The notes under the pieces: model-generated
Told to the model about the DNA's origin: nothing
The model's input: only the letters and a program-made list of their open reading frames with translations
Databases searched by the model: none
Assembly (NCBI GenBank): GCA_965223115.1
Contig: OZ244982.1
Span: forward strand, 1,798,001-1,862,000
Length of the DNA: 64,000 bases
Reading direction: 5' to 3'
DNA from: CBDCUI01 sp965223115
GTDB taxonomy: Bacteria > Pseudomonadota > Gammaproteobacteria > UBA4575
Shown: positions 28,213 to 37,129 of the stretch, one piece after another
Layout: every line of letters starts with the position of its first letter
Numbering within the stretch: the first letter of the stretch is position 1
Program-made: the position numbers and the translations under genes

Positions 28213-28217
28213 ATTAT

Positions 28218-29300
28218 TTATCTAATCTTCAATGTCGCCAAACCAATTAACACCAAAATTACGGTAATAATCCAAAACCGTACAATCACTCTTGGCTCTG
28301 GCCAACCTTTCAATTCAAAATGATGATGTAGTGGCGCCATTTGAAAAATTCGTTTGCCAGTAAGTTTAAATGATACAACTTGCATAACAACGGATACGGT
28401 CTCAAGTACAAAAACACCACCCATAATCATTAGCACAATTTCTTGACGAACTAATACAGCTAAAACACCTACAGCTGCACCTAAGGCAAGTGCACCTACA
28501 TCACCCATAAATACTTGAGCGGGATAAGCATTGAACCAAAGAAAACCAAGTCCAGCCCCTACCAAGGCACCACAGAAAATCACAAGCTCCCCTGCAAGAG
28601 GTATATACGGTATAACTAGATAGTTTGAAAAATTTATATTACCACTCAAATAAGCAAACACACCCAAGGCACCCGTCACCATTACTACAGGCATAATCGC
28701 AAGACCATCAAGGCCGTCAGTTATATTCACTGCATTGCTTGAACCAACGATTACAAAATATGTTAATAACACAAACCAAAAGCCTAAAGGGATAACAATA
28801 TTCTTAAAAAATGGAACATATAAATTTGTCTCTACAGGAATAATTGCCATGTTGTACAAAAATATTGCAATACCAAAACCAATAATAGATTGCCAAAAAT
28901 ATTTATATTTGGCAGACAAACCTTTACTAGACCCACTCAATAATTTTTTAATGTCATCAACTGCGCCTACTAGACCAAATAAAAATGTAGTCAACAATAC
29001 CGCCCACACATAACGATTAGATAAATCACTCCATAACAGAGCACTTACAAGTGTTGCCACTAGCAAAAAAGCACCCCCCATAGTTGGAGTACCTGCTTTT
29101 GCTAAATGTGTTTGAGGACCATCCTCCCTAACGTTTTGATTGACTCGATAAGTGCTTAACTTACGAATAATTATTGGCCCGGTTACAAAACATATGATCA
29201 ATGCAGTTAATACACCTAAAATTGCACGCAAGGTTAAATACTGGAATACATTAAACCCAGAATGATATTCAGATAGTAGCTCGAATAACTTAAGCAACAT
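28218..29300 (-). CDS. mraY: Phospho-MurNAc-pentapeptide transferase (lipid I synthase)
   Basis: A ten-span integral membrane enzyme that transfers phospho-MurNAc-pentapeptide to undecaprenyl phosphate. The start is set at ATG 29300, giving the canonical N terminus MLLKLFELLSEYHSGFNVF and 360 residues, the same as E. coli; an upstream frame to 29348 lies inside murF and is not conserved. The aspartate-rich DDIKKLL, the NITDGLDGLAIMP motif and the C-terminal MAPLHHHFELKGWPE histidine motif are all intact. The start overlaps murF by 11 bases. Confidence 0.97.
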   Translation of the reverse strand: MLLKLFELLSEYHSGFNVFQYLTLRAILGVLTALIICFVTGPIIIRKLSTYRVNQNVREDGPQTHLAKAGTPTMGGAFLLVATLVSALLWSDLSNRYVWAVLLTTFLFGLVGAVDDIKKLLSGSSKGLSAKYKYFWQSIIGFGIAIFLYNMAIIPVETNLYVPFFKNIVIPLGFWFVLLTYFVIVGSSNAVNITDGLDGLAIMPVVMVTGALGVFAYLSGNINFSNYLVIPYIPLAGELVIFCGALVGAGLGFLWFNAYPAQVFMGDVGALALGAAVGVLAVLVRQEIVLMIMGGVFVLETVSVVMQVVSFKLTGKRIFQMAPLHHHFELKGWPEPRVIVRFWIITVILVLIGLATLKIR

Positions 29301-30654
29301 TTTCGCTACACATGGCCCTTGAGTTAGTATTTTGTTGAATTGCAGCAATTATTTTTTCTAAATGCATGGCACGTGAGCCTTTAACCAAAATACATATCTC
29401 TGCATACAAATCACTCTGTAAAACCTCTATCAGCTCAGAATGACTTGTGTAGTGTTCGGCACCGACCCCAAAGGCATTTACAGCATGTTTTGTTAACTCG
29501 CCAATCCCAAATAAACGTGTAACTCCATACTGTTTTGCCATTTCACCTGCTTTTTTATGCAAGCTAATACTCTCATCACCTAACTCGCCCATATCACCCA
29601 ATACTAACCAGTGATCTCCCTCTAACTGCGCTTGTACATCTAATGCCACAAATAATGAGGCTGGATTTGCATTGTAGGTGTCATCCAATAATGTTGAATT
29701 TCTGATACCTTTAAGCCGTACCAATCTCCCAGGCACTGGTTTTGCAGATTCAAGACCTTTTCGAATATCATCAATATCGACACCAAGACCCACGCATACT
29801 GCTGTTGCAGCTAATGCGTTATAAATTACATGTTGTCCTATAGATTGCATCTGTACGCGCATGTCGCCCACCGGCGTTACGATATCAATCAAATCTAAAT
29901 CAACTGCTTTAACCGTAATATCTGCCTCTTCTTCAATTCCAAAAGTAATTTGAATTCGTTCCCCTATATCTTTTTGCCACATCTGCACATAAGGTTGGTC
30001 TACATTGACAATTGCAATGCCTTGGGGGTTTAAATAACGATAAAGCTCAGCTTTAGCACGCGCAACACCTTCAATTGAACCGAAGCCTTCTAAGTGTGCA
30101 GGCCCAATATTTGTAATGACGCCTATATCCGGATTCGCTAATTGTGCTAACTGGGCAATTTCACCAGCATGATTTGCACCCATCTCTATCACTGCATAGC
30201 GATGGCTCTCATTTAATCGTGCCAAAGTCAATGGCACTCCTATATGGTTATTTAAATTACCTTCTGTTGCCAGCACTGGACCTTGTGTAGTTAAAACACA
30301 CTTAATATATTCTTTAACCGAAGTTTTCCCATTTGAACCTGTAACAGCAATGAGCGGAATATTAAATTTACTACGCCATACATGTGCTATTTTTTGTAAA
30401 GCTTCATAAGTACTATCAACTACAATTTGCGTACAACTCGTATCAAGTTCTTTTTCTACTAATACAGCTTGTGCTTGATCTGCTTGCCCTTCCATGATTA
30501 GATCATGTGGGTCAAACTTGTCACCAACTAGCGCTATAAATAAATTACCCGCCTGCAAATCTCGTGTGTCTGTAGATAGACCAACTATCTGTTTATCATC
30601 CCCTAACAATTGCCCTGCAGTAATATGAGCTATTTCAGAAAGTAAAAATTTCAT
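29290..30654 (-). CDS. murF: UDP-MurNAc-tripeptide--D-alanyl-D-alanine ligase
   Basis: A 454-residue Mur ligase that adds the D-Ala-D-Ala dipeptide produced by Ddl. It has the MurF N-terminal segment LSTDTRDLQAGNLFIALVG, the ATP loop VTGSNGKTSVKEY near residue 107, and DDTYNANPASL in the C-terminal half, which is characteristic of MurF. The start shares one base with the murE stop (TAATG), so translation of the two is coupled. Confidence 0.97.
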   Translation of the reverse strand: MKFLLSEIAHITAGQLLGDDKQIVGLSTDTRDLQAGNLFIALVGDKFDPHDLIMEGQADQAQAVLVEKELDTSCTQIVVDSTYEALQKIAHVWRSKFNIPLIAVTGSNGKTSVKEYIKCVLTTQGPVLATEGNLNNHIGVPLTLARLNESHRYAVIEMGANHAGEIAQLAQLANPDIGVITNIGPAHLEGFGSIEGVARAKAELYRYLNPQGIAIVNVDQPYVQMWQKDIGERIQITFGIEEEADITVKAVDLDLIDIVTPVGDMRVQMQSIGQHVIYNALAATAVCVGLGVDIDDIRKGLESAKPVPGRLVRLKGIRNSTLLDDTYNANPASLFVALDVQAQLEGDHWLVLGDMGELGDESISLHKKAGEMAKQYGVTRLFGIGELTKHAVNAFGVGAEHYTSHSELIEVLQSDLYAEICILVKGSRAMHLEKIIAAIQQNTNSRAMCSENVA

Positions 30655-32150
30655 TATCGATAATTATTTAAATAAATTTGTGCAATTTTTTTATCGTCAA
30701 ATGGCACAGACCTATCTTTAAGGATCTGTACAGTTTCATGACCTTTGCCTGCAATTAAAACAGTATCTTCACATGCAGCATTATTGACAGCGTAAGCAAT
30801 TGCATCTTTACGATCATGTATCAATGTGTAATTCGCAGAAGAAGAAAATCCAGCTATTATATTTTGTGTTATGACATCAGGATTTTCAGTACGCGGGTTA
30901 TCATCAGTTACTACTGCATAATCAGCAAATTTTTCTACGGCATTAGCCATTAACTTACGTTTACCTGGATCACGATCACCCCCGCATCCAAATACACACC
31001 ATAACTTTCCTTCACTTTGCTCGCGGAGAACTTGCAATACTTTTTTCAAAGCCTGTGGTGTGTGAGCAAAATCAATAATCACGGTTGGTACCGCACCAGG
31101 GCTTGCAAGAGGTTCCATACGACCTGGTACAGTACTTATAGAAGAAATTGCCTGAATAGCAGTTTCAAATTTGTAATCATTTACAAGTAAAACAGCTAAC
31201 GCCGCCATAATATTACTTACATTGAAATTACCATATAGCTTATTTTCAATAACAGCATTACCCCAACTCGAATCAATTTCAAATGTAATTTTCCCGCCAT
31301 ATGAGCAAATTTTTCTTGCTTGAATATAAGAACCTAACTTAGACTGATGCTTACCACATGCATAAGTGACAAGATTTACTTTTTCAACGAGTTCATTTGC
31401 TAATCTACAGCCTAATTCATCATCAATGTTTATGACTGCGTTTCTCAAATTTGGCATTTGAAATAGCATTCTCTTTGATTGGAAATAATCTTCTATAGTT
31501 TCATGGTAATCCAAATGGTCACGACCAAGATTGGTAAATACTGCAGTATCTAGCATTACTCCATTTAGCCTTTTTTGCTTTAATCCGTGCGAAGAGGCTT
31601 CAATCACGGTATATGGAGCATTTACATGATTAAACTTTTTTAGCAAAGATTGAATATGTATCGCATCAGGTGTTGTATGCGAAGCAATTTGTTTATCCGG
31701 ATAAATACCATAGCCCAATGTACCTATCACACCACAAGAAACATTCAAATAATTAAATGCTTGCGCAATAAATTGACTAACCGAGGTTTTGCCATCTGTT
31801 CCCGTTACTGCTATGACATTAATTTTTTCAGATGGATGATGATAAAAACGCTGCGCAATAAACCCAATATTGTTATTTAGATCAGGTATTGGAACACATG
31901 GAACATCATCTGACATATCTGCTAATTTAATTTTTTCATCAGGATCCCATGCAATCGCTACAGCACCATTTGCAATAGCTTGTTTACAAAACTCAATACC
32001 ATGTGTCCGTAAACCTTGTATAGCAAAAAACAAGTCCCCCGCTTGAGTTAAGCGACTATCTAAACTTAGACCCGAGATCATTGTGTTAGCATCAGTGGCT
32101 TGCACATGTGCCCAATCATTTAGTAGTTCCTTCAACGTCCAAGAAGACAA
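30654..32150 (-). CDS. murE: UDP-MurNAc-tripeptide synthetase, meso-diaminopimelate-adding
   Basis: A 498-residue Mur ligase with the ATP loop AVTGTDGKTSVSQF near residue 115 and HTTPDAIHIQSLL for UDP-substrate contacts. The DNPR motif in TDDNPRTENPD, which contacts meso-diaminopimelate, marks it as the meso-A2pm-adding type rather than the lysine type. A TTG at 32150 is the best start (Met-Ser-Ser-Trp), five bases after the ftsI stop. Length is as in E. coli (495). Confidence 0.97.
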   Translation of the reverse strand: MSSWTLKELLNDWAHVQATDANTMISGLSLDSRLTQAGDLFFAIQGLRTHGIEFCKQAIANGAVAIAWDPDEKIKLADMSDDVPCVPIPDLNNNIGFIAQRFYHHPSEKINVIAVTGTDGKTSVSQFIAQAFNYLNVSCGVIGTLGYGIYPDKQIASHTTPDAIHIQSLLKKFNHVNAPYTVIEASSHGLKQKRLNGVMLDTAVFTNLGRDHLDYHETIEDYFQSKRMLFQMPNLRNAVINIDDELGCRLANELVEKVNLVTYACGKHQSKLGSYIQARKICSYGGKITFEIDSSWGNAVIENKLYGNFNVSNIMAALAVLLVNDYKFETAIQAISSISTVPGRMEPLASPGAVPTVIIDFAHTPQALKKVLQVLREQSEGKLWCVFGCGGDRDPGKRKLMANAVEKFADYAVVTDDNPRTENPDVITQNIIAGFSSSANYTLIHDRKDAIAYAVNNAACEDTVLIAGKGHETVQILKDRSVPFDDKKIAQIYLNNYR

Positions 32151-32155
32151 ATCGG

Positions 32156-33874
32156 TTATCCTGCATGATCTTTTAAACTGTCATTAAAATTGGCTTGTAG
32201 AGGTACATCGTCTGGTGCAATATTTAATATACGCAACGCTCCACCCATAATTTTAGAAAAAATTGGTGCGGCCACTTCTCCACCAAAATAAGCCCCTCGA
32301 CTAGGATCATTAACCACGACCACTAAAACGAGACGAGGATCACTTGCTGGTGCTAGACCGGCGAAAAGAGATACGTATTTATTTTCTTCGTAACCCCCTT
32401 CTGTAGACTTATGCACTGTGCCTGTTTTGCCAGCTACACTATAACCAGGTATAGCTGCTTGCATCCCGGTACCGTGTTCTGATACTACATCCGTTAACAT
32501 AGAAATAATCCAATTAGTCGTACGTGATGAAAAAACTCTTGGTATATGCGCTATATTTGTTTTAGCAACAGCATTATTCAACATTGAGACAGGCATCTGC
32601 TTACCACCCGATGCTAAAATTGTGTATGCATGCGCCAACTGTAGAGCCGTCATTGATAAACCATAGCCAAATGCCTGGGTAGCATGCTCAACCTCACGCC
32701 AATCTTGAAAGCCTTTTAAGTGACCACCCACCTCACCAGGAAAACCAGATTCTGTAGATTGACCAACACCAATCGAACTAAATGTAGCCCACAAATCACG
32801 AGCTGGAATAGTTAATGCAATTTTAGTTGCACCAACATTACTAGATTTAATAATCACATTCCTTACTGTCAGTGTGCCAAAATCTTTTGTATCCTTAATC
32901 ATGTGATCGCCAATTTGAAACTTGCCAGGAGCAGTATTAATTAAGGTAGTTGGTAAATATCGATTTGACTCTAAGGCCGATGCGATTGTAAATGGCTTTA
33001 TCGTAGAGCCTGGCTCAAAAACATCTGTCACAGCGCGGTTGCGATAAGTATTACTGCGAAAACCTTTACGATTGTTAGGATTGAAAGACGGTACATTCGC
33101 CATCGCAAGAACTTCTCCTGTTCTTGCATCCATCATTACCGCAGAAGCAGAATGGGCACGATGTTGAGCTAACTTTGCCTTTAATTCACGATAGGCTAAA
33201 TATTGAATTCTTCTATCGATACTAAGTGATATGCTCTTCCCTGGTTGGGGCAAGCGTATCCCCTCCACATCCTCAACTATACGATTTAACTGATCTTTAA
33301 TTACTTTTTTTGCACCTGGCTGGCCACGCAACCATTCGTCATATGCTAACTCCACACCCTCCAAACCATTATCATCAATATCAGTAAACCCAAGTATATG
33401 AGAACTCACCTCTGCCGTAGGATAATAACGCCTATATTCACGCTGCAAATAAACTCCACCAATATTCTTTTGTCTTAGCAATTCAGCCTGTTGAGGACTG
33501 ATATGGCGTTGTATATATACGAATTGTCGTAATTTTTTCTGCTTTAACTTATTAATTAAACTTGTTGCATTTAATTTTAAGATATTCGCAACTTGTTTGA
33601 TTAGCGCATGATCTTTCAACACTATCGACGGATTCGCCCATACAGAATAAATTGGCGTGCTCACCGCGAGCAGTTCCCCATTACGATCCAAAATCATGCC
33701 ACGGTGTGCTGGCATTTCTACTACTCGCAGATGGCGCGCCTTACCTTCCTCCTCAAGAAACTCGTGTTCAAATAACTGCAAATAAACAGATCGAGCAAAC
33801 AACCCGATCAGGCCGAAAACAAAGGCACAAACAATAAAAAATCGACGTAATGTATATATAGGGGCTTTTTTCAT
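32156..33874 (-). CDS. ftsI: Septal peptidoglycan transpeptidase FtsI (PBP3)
   Basis: A 572-residue class B penicillin-binding protein of the divisome. A short basic N terminus (MKKAPIYTLRRF) leads to a single membrane span at about residues 11-28, then the pedestal domain starting EMPAHRGMILDRNGELLA. The transpeptidase motifs are STIK near residue 290 (active-site serine), SSN near 342 and KTGT near 483. It cross-links septal glycan made by FtsW. It lies four bases after ftsL. Confidence 0.98.
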   Translation of the reverse strand: MKKAPIYTLRRFFIVCAFVFGLIGLFARSVYLQLFEHEFLEEEGKARHLRVVEMPAHRGMILDRNGELLAVSTPIYSVWANPSIVLKDHALIKQVANILKLNATSLINKLKQKKLRQFVYIQRHISPQQAELLRQKNIGGVYLQREYRRYYPTAEVSSHILGFTDIDDNGLEGVELAYDEWLRGQPGAKKVIKDQLNRIVEDVEGIRLPQPGKSISLSIDRRIQYLAYRELKAKLAQHRAHSASAVMMDARTGEVLAMANVPSFNPNNRKGFRSNTYRNRAVTDVFEPGSTIKPFTIASALESNRYLPTTLINTAPGKFQIGDHMIKDTKDFGTLTVRNVIIKSSNVGATKIALTIPARDLWATFSSIGVGQSTESGFPGEVGGHLKGFQDWREVEHATQAFGYGLSMTALQLAHAYTILASGGKQMPVSMLNNAVAKTNIAHIPRVFSSRTTNWIISMLTDVVSEHGTGMQAAIPGYSVAGKTGTVHKSTEGGYEENKYVSLFAGLAPASDPRLVLVVVVNDPSRGAYFGGEVAAPIFSKIMGGALRILNIAPDDVPLQANFNDSLKDHAG

Positions 33875-33878
33875 AACA

Positions 33879-34154
33879 TTACTGTGTTTTCAAAAACACA
33901 AGGCGTTTTTTATGTATTAAATCCATTTTTAATTTTTCACGTGCAAGTTTTTCCACACGCCCATGTGTAGCCCAAGCACTTTGCTCTAACTGTAACTGTC
34001 CCCAATTAATCTGAAGCTCATCATATTTATTTTGCAGGTTTTGTAATTCAATAAAAGATTTACGCATTGCATGTTTGGAATAAACTATTCCAACACCTGT
34101 GAAAACATTAGCAAAAAACAAAATAGCGATTAATATTAATCTACCTAACATCAC
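33879..34154 (-). CDS. ftsL: Cell division protein FtsL
   Basis: A 91-residue bitopic protein with one hydrophobic segment at about residues 4-22 followed by a coiled-coil region (FIELQNLQNKYDELQINWGQ and onward) and LEQSAWATHGRVEKLAREKL, the conserved FtsL end. It forms a complex with FtsB and FtsQ and activates FtsWI. Identification rests on this pattern, its size and its place between rsmH and ftsI. The start overlaps the rsmH stop by four bases. Confidence 0.93.
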   Translation of the reverse strand: MMLGRLILIAILFFANVFTGVGIVYSKHAMRKSFIELQNLQNKYDELQINWGQLQLEQSAWATHGRVEKLAREKLKMDLIHKKRLVFLKTQ

Positions 34155-35083
34155 ACTCGCTCCAACACATACAATTTTGCACTTCTTGCCCTTGAGTTTC
34201 TTATAATTTCAGTTTGTGAAGGTTTAATTGGTTTACAAACTCTTTTTAATCTTGGCTGAAATTGATCAACCACTGGCAACTTACGAGGCAAGTTAGGTTC
34301 ACTATTCTTACGATATAGACTTTTCACTAACTGATCTTCAAGTGAATGGAATGTTATTACTAACAATCTACCTGACTCAGCCAACAGCTCAACACAGTGA
34401 TCTAATGCAGTAGCTAATACTTCTAATTCTTTATTGATAAATATGCGTATAGCCTGAAAAGTACGTGTGGCAGGATGTTTATGTTCGCGTCTATTCCCCA
34501 TAGTTTTTTGTACTAAATCAGCTAGTTCTTTTGTAGTTTGCAGTGGACTAATTTTCTGTTGTTGCATAATTGCTTGGGTAATTTTTTTTGCGTGCTTCTC
34601 TTCTCCGTATTGCTTAATAACTCTTTCCAACTCACTGTCACTTACACTTTGCAACCACTCAGCTGCACTCACGCCTTCAGAACTATTCATTCGCATATCT
34701 AAAGGCCCATCATGCATAAAACTAAACCCCCTGTCTGGATCATCCAACTGAGGTGATGAAACACCTAAGTCAAATAGTATTCCGTTAACTTTATTTTCAA
34801 ATTTACGTTTTTTTGCTACTTGCACAATTTGCGAAAAATTACAATTTTCAAACACAATGCGTTGTTCATCTGCAAAGTTTTTTTTACCATACATTATTGC
34901 TTCAGGATCTTGATCAATAGCCAATAAGCGACCCTTATTACTTAGACTTTTTAAAATCTCACTACTATGTCCACCTCGCCCAAATGTACAATCGATATAT
35001 ATGCCATTTGAATTTATATTTAGCGCTTCTATCACTTCTGCAAGCAAAACGGGCTTATGCAATACATTGGCATCATGTTGCAT
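34151..35083 (-). CDS. rsmH: 16S rRNA (cytosine-1402-N4)-methyltransferase RsmH (MraW)
   Basis: A 310-residue SAM-dependent methyltransferase that modifies C1402 in the ribosomal P site. It has the N terminus HKPVLLAEVIEALN, motif I IDCTFGRGGHS, LFDLGVSSPQLDDPDRGFSF, and the C-terminal VITFHSLEDQLVK. RsmI, which adds the 2'-O-methyl group to the same nucleotide, is encoded at 36212-37063, just upstream. The ATG follows the mraZ stop by two bases. Confidence 0.97.
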   Translation of the reverse strand: MQHDANVLHKPVLLAEVIEALNINSNGIYIDCTFGRGGHSSEILKSLSNKGRLLAIDQDPEAIMYGKKNFADEQRIVFENCNFSQIVQVAKKRKFENKVNGILFDLGVSSPQLDDPDRGFSFMHDGPLDMRMNSSEGVSAAEWLQSVSDSELERVIKQYGEEKHAKKITQAIMQQQKISPLQTTKELADLVQKTMGNRREHKHPATRTFQAIRIFINKELEVLATALDHCVELLAESGRLLVITFHSLEDQLVKSLYRKNSEPNLPRKLPVVDQFQPRLKRVCKPIKPSQTEIIRNSRARSAKLYVLERV

Positions 35084-35085
35084 TA

Positions 35086-35538
35086 TTAAATCGAAAGCGT
35101 TTCAAGCGCAGCTGTAATGTCACTTAATTTATTTTCCTCTTTGATCCAGCGTTCACACATCTTTTCCCAAGTCTCTTGGTCCCAAAGTTCTAACTTATTA
35201 CCTTGCCCTATTAAGACAGCATGCTTATTTAAACTGGCAAAATTACGTAACGGCAATGGCAATAAAATACGATGTTGTCCATCAACCTCGCATTCAGTGG
35301 CATGTCCCAGCAGCAATCGCTGCAAACGTCGGACTTGTTTATTGATACTTGGTAAGGTCATCAATTTTTGTTCAATTCGTTCCCATTCTGGAAATGGATA
35401 AACCAGTAAGCACTTATCCACATCCACCGTAATAACAAGACTGCCACCACAACTTTCTTGAATGCGTTCACGATAGCGCGCCGGCAAAGACAAACGGCCT
35501 TTTGCATCCAAATTAAGATCATTAACGCCTCGGAACAT
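35086..35538 (-). CDS. mraZ: Transcriptional regulator MraZ
   Basis: A 150-residue MraZ, the first gene of the dcw cluster and its own repressor in E. coli. It has two SpoVT/AbrB-like half domains, each with a DXXXR motif: LDAKGRLSLPARYRERI near residue 10 and DGQHRILLPLPLRNF near residue 85. The frame is open further upstream, but ATG 35538 gives the canonical start MFRGVNDLNLD. A longer version would begin inside the operator repeats. Translation starts without a good Shine-Dalgarno site, next to a leader hairpin. Confidence 0.95.
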   Translation of the reverse strand: MFRGVNDLNLDAKGRLSLPARYRERIQESCGGSLVITVDVDKCLLVYPFPEWERIEQKLMTLPSINKQVRRLQRLLLGHATECEVDGQHRILLPLPLRNFASLNKHAVLIGQGNKLELWDQETWEKMCERWIKEENKLSDITAALETLSI

Positions 35539-35549
35539 AAATTGAATTT

Positions 35550-35568
35550 CATGGAATTTACTTCCATG
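35550..35568 (-). repeat. Leader inverted repeat upstream of the mraZ start
   Basis: CATGGAA (35550-35556) and TTCCATG (35562-35568) form a perfect 7-bp stem with a 5-base loop, ending 12 bases before the mraZ ATG. One arm contains the third, degenerate MraZ box, so DNA binding and RNA folding may overlap here. Confidence 0.55.
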
Positions 35569-35586
35569 TTTTCCCACTTTTTCCCA
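35562..35586 (-). promoter_or_regulatory. MraZ operator: three direct repeats with 10-bp period
   Basis: On the minus strand TGGGA occurs at 35586-35582 and 35576-35572, and a degenerate TGGAA at 35566-35562, each separated by five bases. This is the repeat architecture of the E. coli MraZ operator (TGGGN separated by 5 nt). It lies between the promoter and the mraZ ATG, as in E. coli. Confidence 0.8.
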
Positions 35587-35595
35587 CTTTTTAAC

Positions 35596-35624
35596 ACTAT
35601 AGGAATCAGCTCACGATATTGCAA
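35596..35624 (-). promoter_or_regulatory. Promoter of the dcw cluster (Pmra)
   Basis: On the minus strand TTGCAA (35624-35619), a 17-base spacer and TATAGT (35601-35596) form a good sigma-70 promoter. Transcription would start about 35589, just ahead of the first MraZ box. The remaining sequence up to the rnpB 3' end at 35820 (about 195 bases) is AT-rich and holds no recognised gene. Confidence 0.65.
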
Positions 35625-35819
35625 GCAAAACAAATGAAAAATGCAAAAAATTTACTTATAAGACAGATAGTTAAGAGTCATATCCCCTTTTTTAAACAGG
35701 GTAATTAAGTGTAGAACTCACTTAAATTTGAGGGCTTAAAACACAAAGATAAAGTATTAGGTTAAGAAATAACTATGTAGGCCACTATTTTGCAGCACGG
35801 TTGATTATTTTTACTATTA

Positions 35820-36187
<368 letters not shown>

Positions 36188-36211
36188 AATAGAACAATAG
36201 CATATATAATT

Positions 36212-37063
36212 TTATTCAGGTTTGGTTGTGTTCTCCAAGCCTAATGAATAAAGCTGGTTACGTCCTATATCAGTATGTCTTGCGACAATTTCCACCGCAT
36301 CTTTATGTGATAGATAACGCTGTAAATCTGCTAAAAGTTGCTGCGCTTTGTGTGTAGTTTCAGCGATTTCTTGAGAGTCGCTACCAGCTATAATTAATAC
36401 AAATTCACCTTTCAGGCTATTTTCTTGCTCCAACAATGTATGCTGTATCTGTTGCAAGCTACCATGTAAATGCTCTTCATATTGTTTCGTCAATTCGCGC
36501 AAAATAGTTGCCACCCTGTGCCCACCAAATACTTCAATACAAGTTTGAATTGTTTGTAGAATACGTTGCGGGGACTCATAAAAAACTATGGTGCGTTTTT
36601 CACATTGCATGGCTTGTAGGCGAGCTTGTTTATCTGCCGCTTTTTTAGGCATGAAACCTTCAAATATAAAGCGATCCGTAGGTATACCCGCTACTGATAA
36701 AGCCGTAATTATTGCGCAAGCCCCAGGAACGGGGCGAATTGGAATATTTTCTCGCTGAGCAGCTAAAACTAGCTTATAGCCGGGATCATTTATGAGTGGT
36801 GTACCTGCATCGGATACAAGACCAATATCCATTCCTGTAAGTAATTTCTGTATAACCCCAGATATTTTCTTGGATTCATTAAAATCATGTAGCGACTCAA
36901 GTTTGGCTTGGATACCATAGTGAGCTAGAAGCTTTTTTGTAATACGGGTATCTTCTGCTAACAGGATCTTAACCTCTTTTAGGGTGTCTAAGGCCCTTAA
37001 CGTAATATCTGATAAATTACCGATAGGTGTGGCAATGACATATAAGGTGCCTTGTTTGTTCAT
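36212..37063 (-). CDS. rsmI: 16S rRNA (cytidine-1402-2'-O)-methyltransferase RsmI
   Basis: A 283-residue TP_methylase-family enzyme that 2'-O-methylates C1402. The N terminus GTLYVIATPIGNLSDITLRA, the segment LLAEDTRITKKLL, and the glycine-rich GLVSDAGTPLINDPGYKLV are diagnostic. It stands divergent to lpoA, the same arrangement as yraL/yraM in E. coli. It partners functionally with RsmH, encoded at 34151-35083. The rnpB promoter must lie in or near its 3' end, since only 24 bases separate them. Confidence 0.96.
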   Translation of the reverse strand: MNKQGTLYVIATPIGNLSDITLRALDTLKEVKILLAEDTRITKKLLAHYGIQAKLESLHDFNESKKISGVIQKLLTGMDIGLVSDAGTPLINDPGYKLVLAAQRENIPIRPVPGACAIITALSVAGIPTDRFIFEGFMPKKAADKQARLQAMQCEKRTIVFYESPQRILQTIQTCIEVFGGHRVATILRELTKQYEEHLHGSLQQIQHTLLEQENSLKGEFVLIIAGSDSQEIAETTHKAQQLLADLQRYLSHKDAVEIVARHTDIGRNQLYSLGLENTTKPE

Positions 37064-37129
37064 AAAATCAACCTGTTATACAAAAAATTTACATAACTGT
37101 TGTCCATAACTTCCAAATTAGAATTTTTC

